Origin: an uncultured Nocardioides sp. | GTDB taxonomy: Bacteria; Actinomycetota; Actinomycetes; Propionibacteriales; Nocardioidaceae | Assembly: GCF_946885725.1 (NCBI RefSeq) | Contig: NZ_CAMPGZ010000049.1 | Coordinates: 1 to 21,997 of the forward strand | Length of the DNA stretch: 21,997 nt | Reading direction: 5' to 3' | Shown here: positions 7,179 through 16,928 of the stretch, piece by piece | Layout: each line of letters starts with the position of its first letter | How positions within the stretch are numbered: the stretch's first letter is position 1 | Program-made: the position numbers and the translations under genes | Notes under the pieces: generated by a model | What the model was told of the DNA's origin: nothing | Seen by the model: the letters and a program-made list of their open reading frames with translations, nothing else | The model's database searches: none

Positions 7179-8366
7179 GTGCTACGTCCCGACCATCTCT
7201 CCCACCTCGAGCGCGCCGTCACGGCCGTCGGGGACGAGCTGGTCGACCTCCGCCGCGACCTCCACGCGCACCCCGAGCTCGCCTGGGAGGAGGAGCGCAC
7301 CACCTCCCTCGTAGCCAAGCGGCTCGACGAGGCGGGAGTGCGGGTGCAGCTGCTCCCGCGCAGCGGGCTGATCGCGGACCTCGGTCCGGAGGAGGGCCCG
7401 GTCGTCGCGCTTCGCGCCGACCTCGACGCGCTGCCGGTCGACGACCGCAGCGGCGAGCCGTGGGCGAGCACGGTCCCGGGCATCGCGCACGCCTGCGGCC
7501 ACGACGTGCACACCGCCGCCCTGGTGGGCGCGGGCATCGCGCTCGCCGAGCTCGAGCAGGCCGGTGAGCTGAGCGGCCGCGTGCGGCTGCTGTTCCAGCC
7601 GGCCGAGGAGATCATGCCCGGCGGCGCCCTGGAGCTGATCGCAGGCGGCGCGCTCGAGGACGTCGTGCACGTCTTCGGCCTGCACTGCGACCCGACCGTC
7701 GACGTCGGCGAGGTCGGGCTGCGCGAAGGCCCGATCACCGGTGCCGCCGACGCCCTGACCATCCGGCTGACCGGCCGCGGCGGGCACACCTCGCGCCCGC
7801 ACCTCACCGAGGACCTGACGTACGCCGTCGGCAAGCTCGTCACCGACCTGCCCGGCGCGCTGTCCCGGCGGCTCGACCCGCGCGCCGGCGCCAGCCTGGT
7901 GTGGGGCATGGTCCGCGCGGGCTCGGCCAAGAACGTCATCCCTGCCCACGGCGAGGTCGCCGGCACCCTGCGCATGCTCGACGCGGTCGCGTGGGCCGAC
8001 GCCGAGGACCTCGTGCGCGAGCTGATCGACCAGATCCTCGCGCCGTACGGCGTGGGCGCGCAGGTCAGCTACGTCCGCGGTGTGCCGCCGGTCGTCAACG
8101 AGACCGTCTCGACGGCGCTGCTGGCCGGGGCCGTGTCGGGGGTGCTCGGCCCGACCGGGCTGGTGTCCACGCCGCAGAGCCTCGGCGGGGAGGATTTCGC
8201 CTGGTATGTCGAGTCCGTGCCGGGCGCGATGGGCCGGCTCGGCACCCGGACCCCGGGTGGTCACACCTACGACCTGCACCAGGGCGACCTCGTCGTCGAC
8301 GAGCGGGCCATCGGCGTGGGCGCCAAGGTCCTCGCCGCGGTCGCGCTCACCACGCTCGACGGCTGA
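7179..8366 (+). CDS. M20 family metallo-amidohydrolase (M20D-like)
   Basis: This 395-aa cytosolic enzyme belongs to the zinc/manganese amidohydrolases that hydrolyse N-acyl amino acids, hippurate-like amides or indole-acetyl conjugates. Metal-binding motifs are all present: RADLDALP (79-86), HACGHDVHTAAL (104-115, with Cys106 and His108), QPAEE (140-144), GLHCDP (167-172) and the C-terminal His367 in DLHQGD. The dimerisation domain spans about 190-300. Length is typical of the family. The GTG start at 7179 is the only one available after the previous in-frame stop and appears leaderless. The substrate cannot be read from the sequence. It could be a detoxifying or salvage amidase, and it is not obviously tied to the nucleoside operon that follows after a 160-nt gap. 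Confidence 0.93.
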   Translation: MLRPDHLSHLERAVTAVGDELVDLRRDLHAHPELAWEEERTTSLVAKRLDEAGVRVQLLPRSGLIADLGPEEGPVVALRADLDALPVDDRSGEPWASTVPGIAHACGHDVHTAALVGAGIALAELEQAGELSGRVRLLFQPAEEIMPGGALELIAGGALEDVVHVFGLHCDPTVDVGEVGLREGPITGAADALTIRLTGRGGHTSRPHLTEDLTYAVGKLVTDLPGALSRRLDPRAGASLVWGMVRAGSAKNVIPAHGEVAGTLRMLDAVAWADAEDLVRELIDQILAPYGVGAQVSYVRGVPPVVNETVSTALLAGAVSGVLGPTGLVSTPQSLGGEDFAWYVESVPGAMGRLGTRTPGGHTYDLHQGDLVVDERAIGVGAKVLAAVALTTLDG

Positions 8367-8382
8367 GCAGACCGCCTGATTT

Positions 8383-8397
8383 CCCGGGATTCTCGGG
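8383..8397 (+). terminator. Weak candidate terminator after the M20 gene
   Basis: CCCGGGATTCTCGGG can fold into a 6-bp stem with one G-T wobble and a 3-nt loop, 17 nt after the stop codon. There is no U-tract. The stem is short, so this is a tentative call. Confidence 0.25.
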
Positions 8398-8439
8398 CGG
8401 GTCACCTCTCGGTAACACTTCTCCGCGCCGCCGCGAGTT

Positions 8440-8471
8440 TTGCTGAGGCGCGCCTGTGCAGGCATTAGGGT
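8440..8471 (+). promoter_or_regulatory. Putative promoter of the nucleoside uptake operon
   Basis: A TAGGGT -10-like hexamer (8466-8471) lies in the 160-nt gap before the binding-protein gene. A TTGCTG sequence (8440-8445) could serve as -35, but its 20-nt spacing is long. The transcript would have a leader of about 50 nt. I looked for a purine riboswitch or another conserved structured leader here and saw none. Confidence 0.3.
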
Positions 8472-8526
8472 GACCCCTGATTTCGGCGCCCGTGAAGGTG
8501 GCGCGGCATGAACCCAAGGAGGCATC

Positions 8527-9588
8527 TTGCGTCGCCTGACCAAGATCGCAGCAGCATCCGCAGTCCTGGCGCTCGCGCTCACGGCCTGCGCCAACGACAC
8601 CAACACGGCCTCGGAGGAGGGCCTCTGCGACGGCGGCGGTGACGGCCCCAAGGTCGGCCTGGCGTACGACGTCGGCGGTCGCGGTGACCAGTCCTTCAAC
8701 GACTCCGCCGCGCGCGGCATGGAGCAGGCCAAGGACGAGCTCGACGCCACCTGCACCGAGGCCGAGGCCCAGGACGGCGAGCCCGAGTCGGCCCGCGAGG
8801 ACCGCCTCCGCACTCTCGCCGAGGACGGCCACAACCCGATCATCGGCACCGGCTTCGCCTACAGCCTCGCTGTGGACGCGGTGGCGCCGGACTTCCCCGA
8901 GGTCAGCTTCGGCGTGATCGACGGCTTCGACCCGACGCCGGACGAGGTCAACGACAACGTCGCCTACCTCGGCTTCGCCGAGCACGAGGGCTCGTTCCTC
9001 GTCGGTGTCGCGGCCGCGCTGAAGACCCAGACCGACCACGTCGGCTTCGTCGGTGGCGTGCACAACGACCTGATCAAGAAGTTCGAGGCCGGCTACGCCG
9101 CTGGTGTCGAGGCGGTCAACCCGGACATCAAGGTCGACGTGACCTACATCGAGGAAGAGGACCTGAAGGGCTTCAACGACCCGGCGGGCGGCAAGGCCGC
9201 TGCCGCGGCGATGTACGAGAACGGCGCCGACATCGTCTACCACGCCTCCGGCGGCTCGGGCTCCGGCGTCTTCGACGCCGCGGTCGAGGCCGGCGACGGC
9301 ATGTGGGCCATCGGTGTCGACTCCGACCAGTACCTCACCGCGTCGGAGGACCAGAAGGAGCACATCCTCACGTCGATGCTCAAGCGCGTCGACACCGCCA
9401 CCTTCAACATGGTCCAGTCGGTCGCCGACGGCGAGCCGCTGTCGGGCTACCAGTCCTACGACCTGAAGGCCGACGGCGTCGGTTACTCGACCTCGGGTGG
9501 CTTCATCGACGACATCACGGACCAGATCGACGAGTGGGCCGAGAAGATCAAGAGCGGCGAGGTGAAGGTCCCCTCCACCGTCAACTGA
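8527..9588 (+). CDS. BMP-family nucleoside-binding lipoprotein of an ABC transporter
   Basis: This 353-aa extracytoplasmic binding protein captures nucleosides for the transporter encoded downstream. It has a lipoprotein signal with lipobox LTAC and lipidated Cys21. The mature protein shows the BMP-family pattern: VGLAYDVGGRGDQSFND (43-59), then YLGFAEHEGSFLVGVAA, GFVGG and WAIGVDSDQY. It is of the BmpA/NupN type; purine or pyrimidine preference cannot be read directly. Pyrimidine salvage genes downstream suggest cytidine, uridine or thymidine. The start is TTG at 8527, because AAGGAGG lies 4 nt upstream and an in-frame stop at 8509-8511 excludes longer forms. A strong hairpin follows the gene. 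Confidence 0.95.
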   Translation: MRRLTKIAAASAVLALALTACANDTNTASEEGLCDGGGDGPKVGLAYDVGGRGDQSFNDSAARGMEQAKDELDATCTEAEAQDGEPESAREDRLRTLAEDGHNPIIGTGFAYSLAVDAVAPDFPEVSFGVIDGFDPTPDEVNDNVAYLGFAEHEGSFLVGVAAALKTQTDHVGFVGGVHNDLIKKFEAGYAAGVEAVNPDIKVDVTYIEEEDLKGFNDPAGGKAAAAAMYENGADIVYHASGGSGSGVFDAAVEAGDGMWAIGVDSDQYLTASEDQKEHILTSMLKRVDTATFNMVQSVADGEPLSGYQSYDLKADGVGYSTSGGFIDDITDQIDEWAEKIKSGEVKVPSTVN

Positions 9589-9619
9589 CGGCCGAGCGGA
9601 CACACTTCGTTCCTCAGGT

Positions 9620-9660
9620 ACGGGCCCGGACCACGCGATAGCGTGTGGCTCCGGGCCCGT
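9620..9660 (+). terminator. Strong GC-rich hairpin after the binding-protein gene
   Basis: ACGGGCCCGGA (9620-9630) and TCCGGGCCCGT (9650-9660) are perfect reverse complements. The interior CCACGCGATAGCGTGTGG can pair further. It lies in the only sizeable gap of the operon and has no U-tract, as is common for actinobacterial terminators. It probably acts as a partial terminator or as an mRNA 3'-end stabiliser. Either would let the binding protein be made in excess over the membrane components. Confidence 0.65.
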
Positions 9661-9715
9661 CCCGTGAGCGACGAACTTCGGGGGAGCACAACGGAGTGCA
9701 ACGAGAGGGAAGCCA

Positions 9716-11275
9716 GTGACGGCCACCGACACCGAACCCGACCCCACCGGCACGACCGACGCGATCCGCGTCCGGGGCGTGGGCAAGCGGTTCCCCGGCG
9801 TCATCGCCAACCACGACGTCGACATCACCATCCGCCGCGGCACCGTGCACGCGCTCATCGGTGAGAACGGCGCCGGCAAGTCGACCCTGATGAAGATCCT
9901 GTACGGCGTGCAGAAGCCCGACGAGGGCACGATCGAGGTCAACGGCAAGCAGGTCTCGTTCTCGTCGCCCACCGACGCCATCGCCGAGGGCATCGGCATG
10001 GTGTTCCAGCACTTCATGCTGGCCGACAACCTGACTGTGCTCGAGAACGTCGTGCTCGGTGCCGAGAAGCTGCACGGCATCGGCGACGAGGCGCGCGCCG
10101 AGATCAACCGCATCTCCAAGGCCTACGGCTTCGAGCTCGACCCCGACGAGCTGGTCGAGGACCTCGGCGTCGGCGAGCGCCAGCGCGTGGAGATCCTCAA
10201 GGTCCTCTACCGCGGCGCGAAGATCATCATCCTCGACGAGCCCACCGCGGTGCTGGTACCGCAGGAGGTCGAGGCGCTCTTCGGCAACCTCCGTGAGCTC
10301 AAGGCCCAGGGCCACACGATCCTGTTCATCTCCCACAAGCTCGACGAGGTCCTCGACATCGCCGACGACATCACGGTGATGCGGCGCGGCACGACGGTGG
10401 GCGAGGCCAAGCCCGAGGGCACCACCAAGCGGCAGCTCGCCGAGATGATGGTCGGCTCCGAGCTGCCGTCGCCCGAGACCGAGGAGTCGACCGTCACCGA
10501 CGAGGCCCTCCTCCAGGTCGAGGGGCTCACGCTGCACGACACGTTCGGCCGCGCGCTGCTCTCCGACATCGACCTGCGCATCCACAAGGGCGAGGTCCTC
10601 GGCATCGCGGGCGTCGAGGGCAACGGGCAGGCCGAGCTCGTCGAGGCGATCATGGGCATGCGCAAGCCCACCGCCGGCAAGATCACCGTCGGCGGCCAGG
10701 ACGTCACCCACTGGGACACCCGCGAGCGGCGCGGCGCGGGCATCGGCTACATCCCCGAGGACCGGCACCGGCACGGGCTGCTGCTCGACGCGCCCCTGTG
10801 GGAGAACCGCATCCTCGGCTTCCAGGACCGGCCTCCGGCGGCCAAGGGCATGCTGCTCGACCGCGGCGCGGCCCGCTCCGACACCGAGCGCATCGTCCGC
10901 GAGTACGACGTACGCACGCCCGGTATCGACACCACCGCCCGCGCGCTGTCCGGCGGAAACCAGCAGAAGCTGATCGTCGGCCGCGAGATGAGCGGCGACC
11001 CGATCCTGCTGATCGCCGCCCACCCGACCCGCGGCGTCGACGTGGGTGCGCAGGCGGCGATCTGGGACCACATCAGGCGAGCCCGGCGCGAGGGCCTGGC
11101 GGTGCTGCTGATCTCCGCCGACCTCGACGAGCTGATCGGCCTCTCCGACCGCATCGAGGTGATCCTCCGCGGACGCCTCGTCGGAGAGTTCGACCCCAAG
11201 CAGGTGACCCCGCAGGACCTCGGCTCGGCGATGACCGGAGCCGGGTCCCACGACGAGACGGAGGCCGGGACGTGA
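9716..11275 (+). CDS. Nucleoside ABC transporter ATPase with two nucleotide-binding domains
   Basis: This 519-aa fused ATPase energises nucleoside import and resembles NupO/YufO and the sugar-importer RbsA type. NBD1 has a canonical Walker A (GENGAGKST, 49-57), Q-loop Gln98, Walker B IIILDEP (170-176) and His207. Its signature is degenerate (LGVGERQ, 150-156). NBD2 is the reverse: its Walker A lacks the lysine (GVEGNGQAE), its Walker B reads LLIAAHPT, but its signature LSGGNQQ (411-417) is intact. In the ATP sandwich this leaves one competent site, formed by Walker A1 and signature 2, as is usual for the family. The GTG start at 9716 has a GAGGGA site about 6 nt upstream. The stop overlaps the next gene in a GTGA junction. 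Confidence 0.95.
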   Translation: MTATDTEPDPTGTTDAIRVRGVGKRFPGVIANHDVDITIRRGTVHALIGENGAGKSTLMKILYGVQKPDEGTIEVNGKQVSFSSPTDAIAEGIGMVFQHFMLADNLTVLENVVLGAEKLHGIGDEARAEINRISKAYGFELDPDELVEDLGVGERQRVEILKVLYRGAKIIILDEPTAVLVPQEVEALFGNLRELKAQGHTILFISHKLDEVLDIADDITVMRRGTTVGEAKPEGTTKRQLAEMMVGSELPSPETEESTVTDEALLQVEGLTLHDTFGRALLSDIDLRIHKGEVLGIAGVEGNGQAELVEAIMGMRKPTAGKITVGGQDVTHWDTRERRGAGIGYIPEDRHRHGLLLDAPLWENRILGFQDRPPAAKGMLLDRGAARSDTERIVREYDVRTPGIDTTARALSGGNQQKLIVGREMSGDPILLIAAHPTRGVDVGAQAAIWDHIRRARREGLAVLLISADLDELIGLSDRIEVILRGRLVGEFDPKQVTPQDLGSAMTGAGSHDETEAGT

Positions 11276-12384
11276 GCCCGCTGAAGAGAGCGGCCACCGC
11301 CCTGGTCGCACCGCTGGTCGCCGTGGTGGCGGCCATGCTGATCACCAGCGTGGTGGTCGCGCTGTCGGGCAGCAGCCCGGTGGAGTTCTTCGAGATCATC
11401 CTGTCGCCGCCGGCGAACCGCGTGTACGTCAACATCATCAACCAGGCGTCGATGATCTTCCTGTCCGCGCTGGCCGCTGCCGTCGGCTTCCGGATGAACC
11501 TGTTCAACATCGGCGTCGAGGGCCAGTACCAGATCGCGTCGTACACCACGGCGGTCGTGGTCGGCGCGGCGTTCCTGCCCGGGCCGCTCAACATCCTGCT
11601 CGGCCTCGTCGTCGCGGTGACCACCGGCGCTCTGTGGGCGGGCATCGCGGGCGTGCTCAAGGTGACCCGCGGCGTGAGCGAGGTCATCTCGACGATCATG
11701 CTCAACGCCATCGCGGGCACGCTGGTCGGCTACTTCATGAGCACCTACGGCATCCGCACCGGAAACGCCCGGCAGACCCCGACGATCCCCGAGAGCAGCC
11801 GGATCCCCGGCTTCACGCCGTTCGAGGAGCGCGACGGCGCCATCTGGGCGCTCGTGCTGCTCGCGATCCTCGCCGGCTTCGCGTTCAACTTCGTGCTCAA
11901 CCGCACCCGGTTCGGCTTCGACCTCCGCGCGACCGGCATGTCCGAGTCGGCGGCAGTCGCCTCCGGCGTCAAGGTCAGCCGGATGGTCGTGGTGTCGATG
12001 ATGATCTCCGGCGGCATCGCCGGCCTGATCTGGATGCCCGCGTTCTACGGCGCGGCGTACAACTACGGCACCGCCTTCCAGGCGGGCCTCGGCTTCACCG
12101 GCATCGCCGTCGCCCTGCTCGGCCGCAACCGGCCGCTCGGCATCATGTTCGGCGCGTTGCTGTTCGCGTTCCTCAACGAGCAGTCCAACCGGCTCACGCT
12201 GCAGAGCGACATCTCGCAGAACGTCGTGCTGATCACCCAGGGCGTCATCGTGCTCGCGGTGGTCGTCGCCTACGAGGTCGTGGGACGGCGCCGGGCGGCC
12301 GCCGAGCAGCGCGCGGTCACCCAGAAGCTGGAGGCCGAGCCTCGACCCTCCGGCCCCGCGGACACCACGGAGGTGAAGGCATGA
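11272..12384 (+). CDS. Nucleoside ABC transporter permease, first subunit
   Basis: This 370-aa inner-membrane permease belongs to the branched-chain/ribose-type permease family and resembles NupP/YufP. It has many hydrophobic helices starting near residue 10. The family hallmark FNIGVEGQ (78-85) follows the second helix, and the C-terminal half contains GLGFTGIAVALLGRNRPLG. A charged Lys/Arg/Glu-rich tail of about 30 residues ends the protein. It starts with GTG at 11272, overlapping the ATPase stop by 4 nt, and ends in an ATGA overlap with the second permease. An upstream in-frame extension exists but would run through the ATPase gene and is not coding. Confidence 0.94.
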   Translation: MSPLKRAATALVAPLVAVVAAMLITSVVVALSGSSPVEFFEIILSPPANRVYVNIINQASMIFLSALAAAVGFRMNLFNIGVEGQYQIASYTTAVVVGAAFLPGPLNILLGLVVAVTTGALWAGIAGVLKVTRGVSEVISTIMLNAIAGTLVGYFMSTYGIRTGNARQTPTIPESSRIPGFTPFEERDGAIWALVLLAILAGFAFNFVLNRTRFGFDLRATGMSESAAVASGVKVSRMVVVSMMISGGIAGLIWMPAFYGAAYNYGTAFQAGLGFTGIAVALLGRNRPLGIMFGALLFAFLNEQSNRLTLQSDISQNVVLITQGVIVLAVVVAYEVVGRRRAAAEQRAVTQKLEAEPRPSGPADTTEVKA

Positions 12385-13643
12385 GCCAGACGGCCACCAC
12401 GACCGCGAGCCCCGGCGCGGCGCCGCAGGAGCCCCGCACCGCCCGGTTCACCTACTTCTGGGTGCTGCTGGTGCTGGGCGTCATCGTCTCGGTCTCCGCG
12501 GTGCGGCTGATCACCGGCCAGGACCAGATCGACTCGTCCGGAAGCCTCCGGGCGGCGATCCTGGCGACCTGCCCGATCCTGATGGCCGCGATGGGCGGTC
12601 TGTGGAGCGAGCGCTCCGGCGTCGTCAACATCGGCCTCGAGGGGCAGATGATCCTCGGCACCTGGGGCGCGGCGTACTTCACCTACTACTACGGCCCGTG
12701 GGTCGGCATCCTCGGTGCCGCCCTGCTCGGCGCGGTCGGCGGCGCGCTGCACGCGCTCGCCACCGTGACCTTCGGCGTCGACCACATCGTCAGCGGTGTG
12801 GCGATCAACATCATCGGCCTGGGTGCCGCGGCGTTCCTGGCCGAGGCCTACTTCGCCGGGCTGCCCGGCGGTGGCGTGAAGCAGCTGACCGGCCTCGACC
12901 GGCCGCTGTCGATCACGGTGCCGGGCCTCGCCGACGGCGCGGAGGCCCTGTCGGACAAGGGCTGGTTCTTCGTCAGCGACGTCGCGTCGTTCGTCTCGGC
13001 AATCACCACCAACCTCAACATCATGACGGTCCTGGTGTTCGCCCTGGTCGGCGTGAGCGCGCTGGTGCTGTGGCACACCAGCTTCGGCCTCCGGCTGCGC
13101 TCGTGCGGCGAGAACCCGCAGGCCGCGGAGTCCCTCGGCGTCAACGTGATCCGCTACAAGTGGATCGCGGTCGTGATCTCCGGCGCGCTGGCCGGCATCG
13201 GCGGTGGCTTCCTCGCCATGGTCGCCTCCAGCGGCTTCGTCACCGGCCAGACCGGTGGCCGAGGCTTCATCGGCCTGGCCGCGATGATCTTCGGCAACTG
13301 GCGGCCGGGCGGCATCCTGGCCGGCTCGTTGATGTTCGGCTACACCGACAGCCTCCCGCTGCGCTCGGCCGACACCATCCACGCGCTGCTGCTGCTCGTG
13401 GCGATCGGCCTGTTCGCGCTCGCGATCTGGCGGTTCTTCCGCAAGCAGACCCGGCAGGCCATCGTGTTCGGCGTGATCGGGCTGCTGTTCCTGGTCTGGT
13501 TCCTCACCACCGACGCCGTGCCGCGCGAGTTCACCGGCATGACGCCCTACATCGCGACGCTGCTGGTGCTCGCGTTCTCCGCGCAGCGGCTGCGGATGCC
13601 CAAGGCGGACGGCCAGATCTACCGCAAGGGCAGTGCCGGATGA
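12381..13643 (+). CDS. Nucleoside ABC transporter permease, second subunit
   Basis: This 420-aa permease is the partner of the preceding subunit and resembles NupQ/YufQ. The hallmark VNIGLEGQ (82-89) and the late motif GGRGFIGLAAMIFGNWRPGG are both typical. It has a Thr/Ala/Pro-rich cytoplasmic N-terminus of about 22 residues before the first helix. Two extra C-terminal hydrophobic segments (about 350-400) follow the family core, making it somewhat longer than the first permease. ATG at 12381 overlaps the upstream stop, and the stop overlaps the cytidine deaminase start, both as ATGA. The tight coupling implies fixed stoichiometry. Confidence 0.94.
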   Translation: MSQTATTTASPGAAPQEPRTARFTYFWVLLVLGVIVSVSAVRLITGQDQIDSSGSLRAAILATCPILMAAMGGLWSERSGVVNIGLEGQMILGTWGAAYFTYYYGPWVGILGAALLGAVGGALHALATVTFGVDHIVSGVAINIIGLGAAAFLAEAYFAGLPGGGVKQLTGLDRPLSITVPGLADGAEALSDKGWFFVSDVASFVSAITTNLNIMTVLVFALVGVSALVLWHTSFGLRLRSCGENPQAAESLGVNVIRYKWIAVVISGALAGIGGGFLAMVASSGFVTGQTGGRGFIGLAAMIFGNWRPGGILAGSLMFGYTDSLPLRSADTIHALLLLVAIGLFALAIWRFFRKQTRQAIVFGVIGLLFLVWFLTTDAVPREFTGMTPYIATLLVLAFSAQRLRMPKADGQIYRKGSAG

Positions 13644-14030
13644 CCGACCAGTCACCCACGGCGCCCGACTTCTCGCAGCAGGACTGGGAGGACCTCAAGG
13701 CGCAGGCCGTCGAGATCATGCAGCGCGCCTACGCGCCGTACTCCAAATACCGGGTCGGTGCGGCGGCGCGAGTGGACGACGGCCGGGTGGTCGTGGGCTG
13801 CAACGTCGAGAACGCGGCGTACGGCGTCGCGCTGTGCGCCGAGTGCGGCGTGGTGTCCTCGCTGCACGCGACCGGCGGCGGCCGGCTCACCCACGCGGTG
13901 TGCGTCAACGGCCAGGGCGAGGTGATCATGCCGTGCGGGCGGTGCCGGCAGCTGCTGTTCGAGAACGGCGGTCCGGACCTGCTGCTGTGGACCGTCTCGG
14001 GCGTGCGGCCGATGAGCGAGGTGCTCCCGG

Positions 14031-15265
<1,235 letters not shown>

Positions 15266-15269
<4 letters not shown>

Positions 15270-16555
15270 GCGAGGCCCACGACGCCGTCGAGGTGATCGT
15301 CGCGAAGCGCGACGGAGGGGAGCTCACCGACTCCCAGATCGACTGGGTGGTCGACGCCTACACCCGCGGCGTGGTCGCCGACGAGCAGATGTCCGCGCTG
15401 GCGATGGCGATCCTGCTCAACGGCATGACCCGCCGCGAGATCTCCCGCTGGACCGCGGCGATGATCGCATCGGGGGAGCGGATGGACTTCTCCTCGCTGT
15501 CGCGGCCCACCGCCGACAAGCACTCCACCGGCGGCGTCGGCGACAAGATCACGCTGCCGCTCGCGCCGCTCGTCGCCGCGTGCGGCGTCGCCGTACCCCA
15601 GCTGTCCGGCCGCGGCCTCGGCCACACCGGCGGCACGCTCGACAAGCTCGAGTCGATCCCGGGCTGGCGCGCGGACCTGTCCAACCAGGAGATGCTCGAC
15701 CAGCTCGAGAGCGTCGGCGCGGTCATCTGCGCGGCGGGCACCGGACTGGCGCCGGCGGACAAGAAGCTCTACGCGCTGCGCGACGTCACCGGCACCGTCG
15801 AGGCGATCCCGCTGATCGCCAGCTCGATCATGAGCAAGAAGATCGCCGAGGGCACCGGCACCCTCGTGCTCGACGTCAAGGTCGGCAGCGGGGCGTTCAT
15901 GAAGGACGAGAAGACCGCCCGCGAGCTCGCCGAGACCATGGTCGCGCTCGGCACCGACGCCGGTGTCAACACCGTCGCGCTGCTCACCGACATGTCGACG
16001 CCGCTCGGGCGCACGGCCGGCAACGCCCTCGAGGTGCGTGAGTCCGTCGAGGTGCTCGCCGGCGGTGGACCCGAGGACGTCGTGGAGCTCACGCTCGCGC
16101 TGGCGCGCGAGATGCTCGCCGGCGCCGGCCGCGACGACGTCGACCCGGCCGACAGGCTGGCCGACGGGTCCGCGATGGACGCGTGGCGACGGATGATCGT
16201 CGCGCAGGGCGGCGACCCCGACGCCGAGCTGCCGACCGGTCGCGAGACGCAGGTCGTCACCGCCGAGACCGACGGCGTCGTCACGCGGATGGACGCGATG
16301 GCGGTCGGCATGGCCGCCTGGCGCTTGGGTGCCGGCCGGGCTCGCAAGGAGGACCCGGTGCAGGCCGGGGCGGGCGTCGAGATCCACGCCAAGCCCGGAG
16401 AGCAGGTGCGCGCGGGACAGCCGCTGCTCACCCTGCACACCGACGACGCCGACCGCATCGAGCGCGCGCTGGCCTCGCTCGAGGGCGGCGTCGAGATCGC
16501 GGAGTCGGCGTCGTACACCCCGGGCCCGCTGGTCATCGACCGCGTCGCCCCCTGA
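15266..16555 (+). CDS. deoA: Thymidine (pyrimidine-nucleoside) phosphorylase
   Basis: This 429-aa enzyme phosphorolyses thymidine and deoxyuridine, and possibly uridine, to the base plus a pentose-1-phosphate. The family signature SGRGLGHTGGTLDKLE (114-129) is exact. The phosphate-binding KHSTGG (85-90) is present. Arg172, Ser187 and Lys191 match Arg171, Ser186 and Lys190 of the E. coli enzyme. The C-terminal alpha/beta domain is complete. The ATG at 15266 has a GAGGGAGA site upstream and overlaps the P450 stop. Thymidine phosphorylase and broader pyrimidine-nucleoside phosphorylase are hard to separate by sequence, so the symbol is a best fit. It is the last gene of the salvage operon. Confidence 0.95.
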
Positions 16556-16575
16556 TGCGGAACCTCAGCCTGGGC

Positions 16576-16581
16576 TAGGGT
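16576..16581 (+). promoter_or_regulatory. Putative -10 element before the ESX-like gene pair
   Basis: TAGGGT in the 61-nt gap after deoA fits the TANNNT pattern and would give a leader of about 30 nt. The best -35 candidate, CTGATG at 16552-16557 with an 18-nt spacer, is poor. The gap and the change of theme support a new transcription unit here. Confidence 0.3.
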
Positions 16582-16616
16582 TTCTCGGGCCACTCGCACT
16601 CGGGACGGGGGTCGGC

Positions 16617-16928
16617 ATGACCATCGAGGTGCCGGCGGAGGAGCTCGTCGGCGTCGCTTCCACGCTGCGCAGGCACGCCGTGCCGGAGGCAGCCGACGCC
16701 GAGACCGCGGCGCGCACCGCCGACCGGGAGGCCGACGGGCTGCTGCACCAGGGCGCGTCCGGCATGACGTCCGCGGTCGCGCAGAAGCTGCAGCACGCGC
16801 TCGACCTCGCCGGCCTCGCCACCTCCGGCCTCGCCTCCGGGCTCGAGGACGTCGCCCGCCGGTTCGGGCAGCTGGACTCCTCCGCGAGCACGCCCGACCT
16901 CGGGCCGGGCGGGGACGGTCCGCGGTGA
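16617..16928 (+). CDS. Small helical ESX/WXG100-like protein
   Basis: This 103-aa protein has no signal peptide or membrane segment. It is almost entirely predicted helix, with two amphipathic stretches (about 6-45 and 52-88) around a Gly/Ser turn at 46-50. This is the size and layout of type VII secretion substrates of the WXG100 class. The WXG tripeptide itself is missing, as in many ESX partner proteins. The chosen ATG at 16617 has a GGGGG ribosome binding site 5-6 nt upstream. The stop overlaps the next gene in a GTGA junction, so the two products are probably made in equal amounts and may form a heterodimer. The secretion role is inferred from context, mainly the downstream FtsK-type ATPase. 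Confidence 0.72.
   Translation: MTIEVPAEELVGVASTLRRHAVPEAADAETAARTADREADGLLHQGASGMTSAVAQKLQHALDLAGLATSGLASGLEDVARRFGQLDSSASTPDLGPGGDGPR

Noticed and set aside
8367..8526. Purine or other riboswitch before the nucleoside transporter operon
   Set aside because: I found no recognisable conserved junction or pairing pattern; only a weak promoter and a ribosome binding site are visible.
10798..11271. Long N-terminal extension of the first permease
   Set aside because: It overlaps the C-terminal half of the ABC ATPase in a different frame; the true membrane protein begins at the GTGA overlap.
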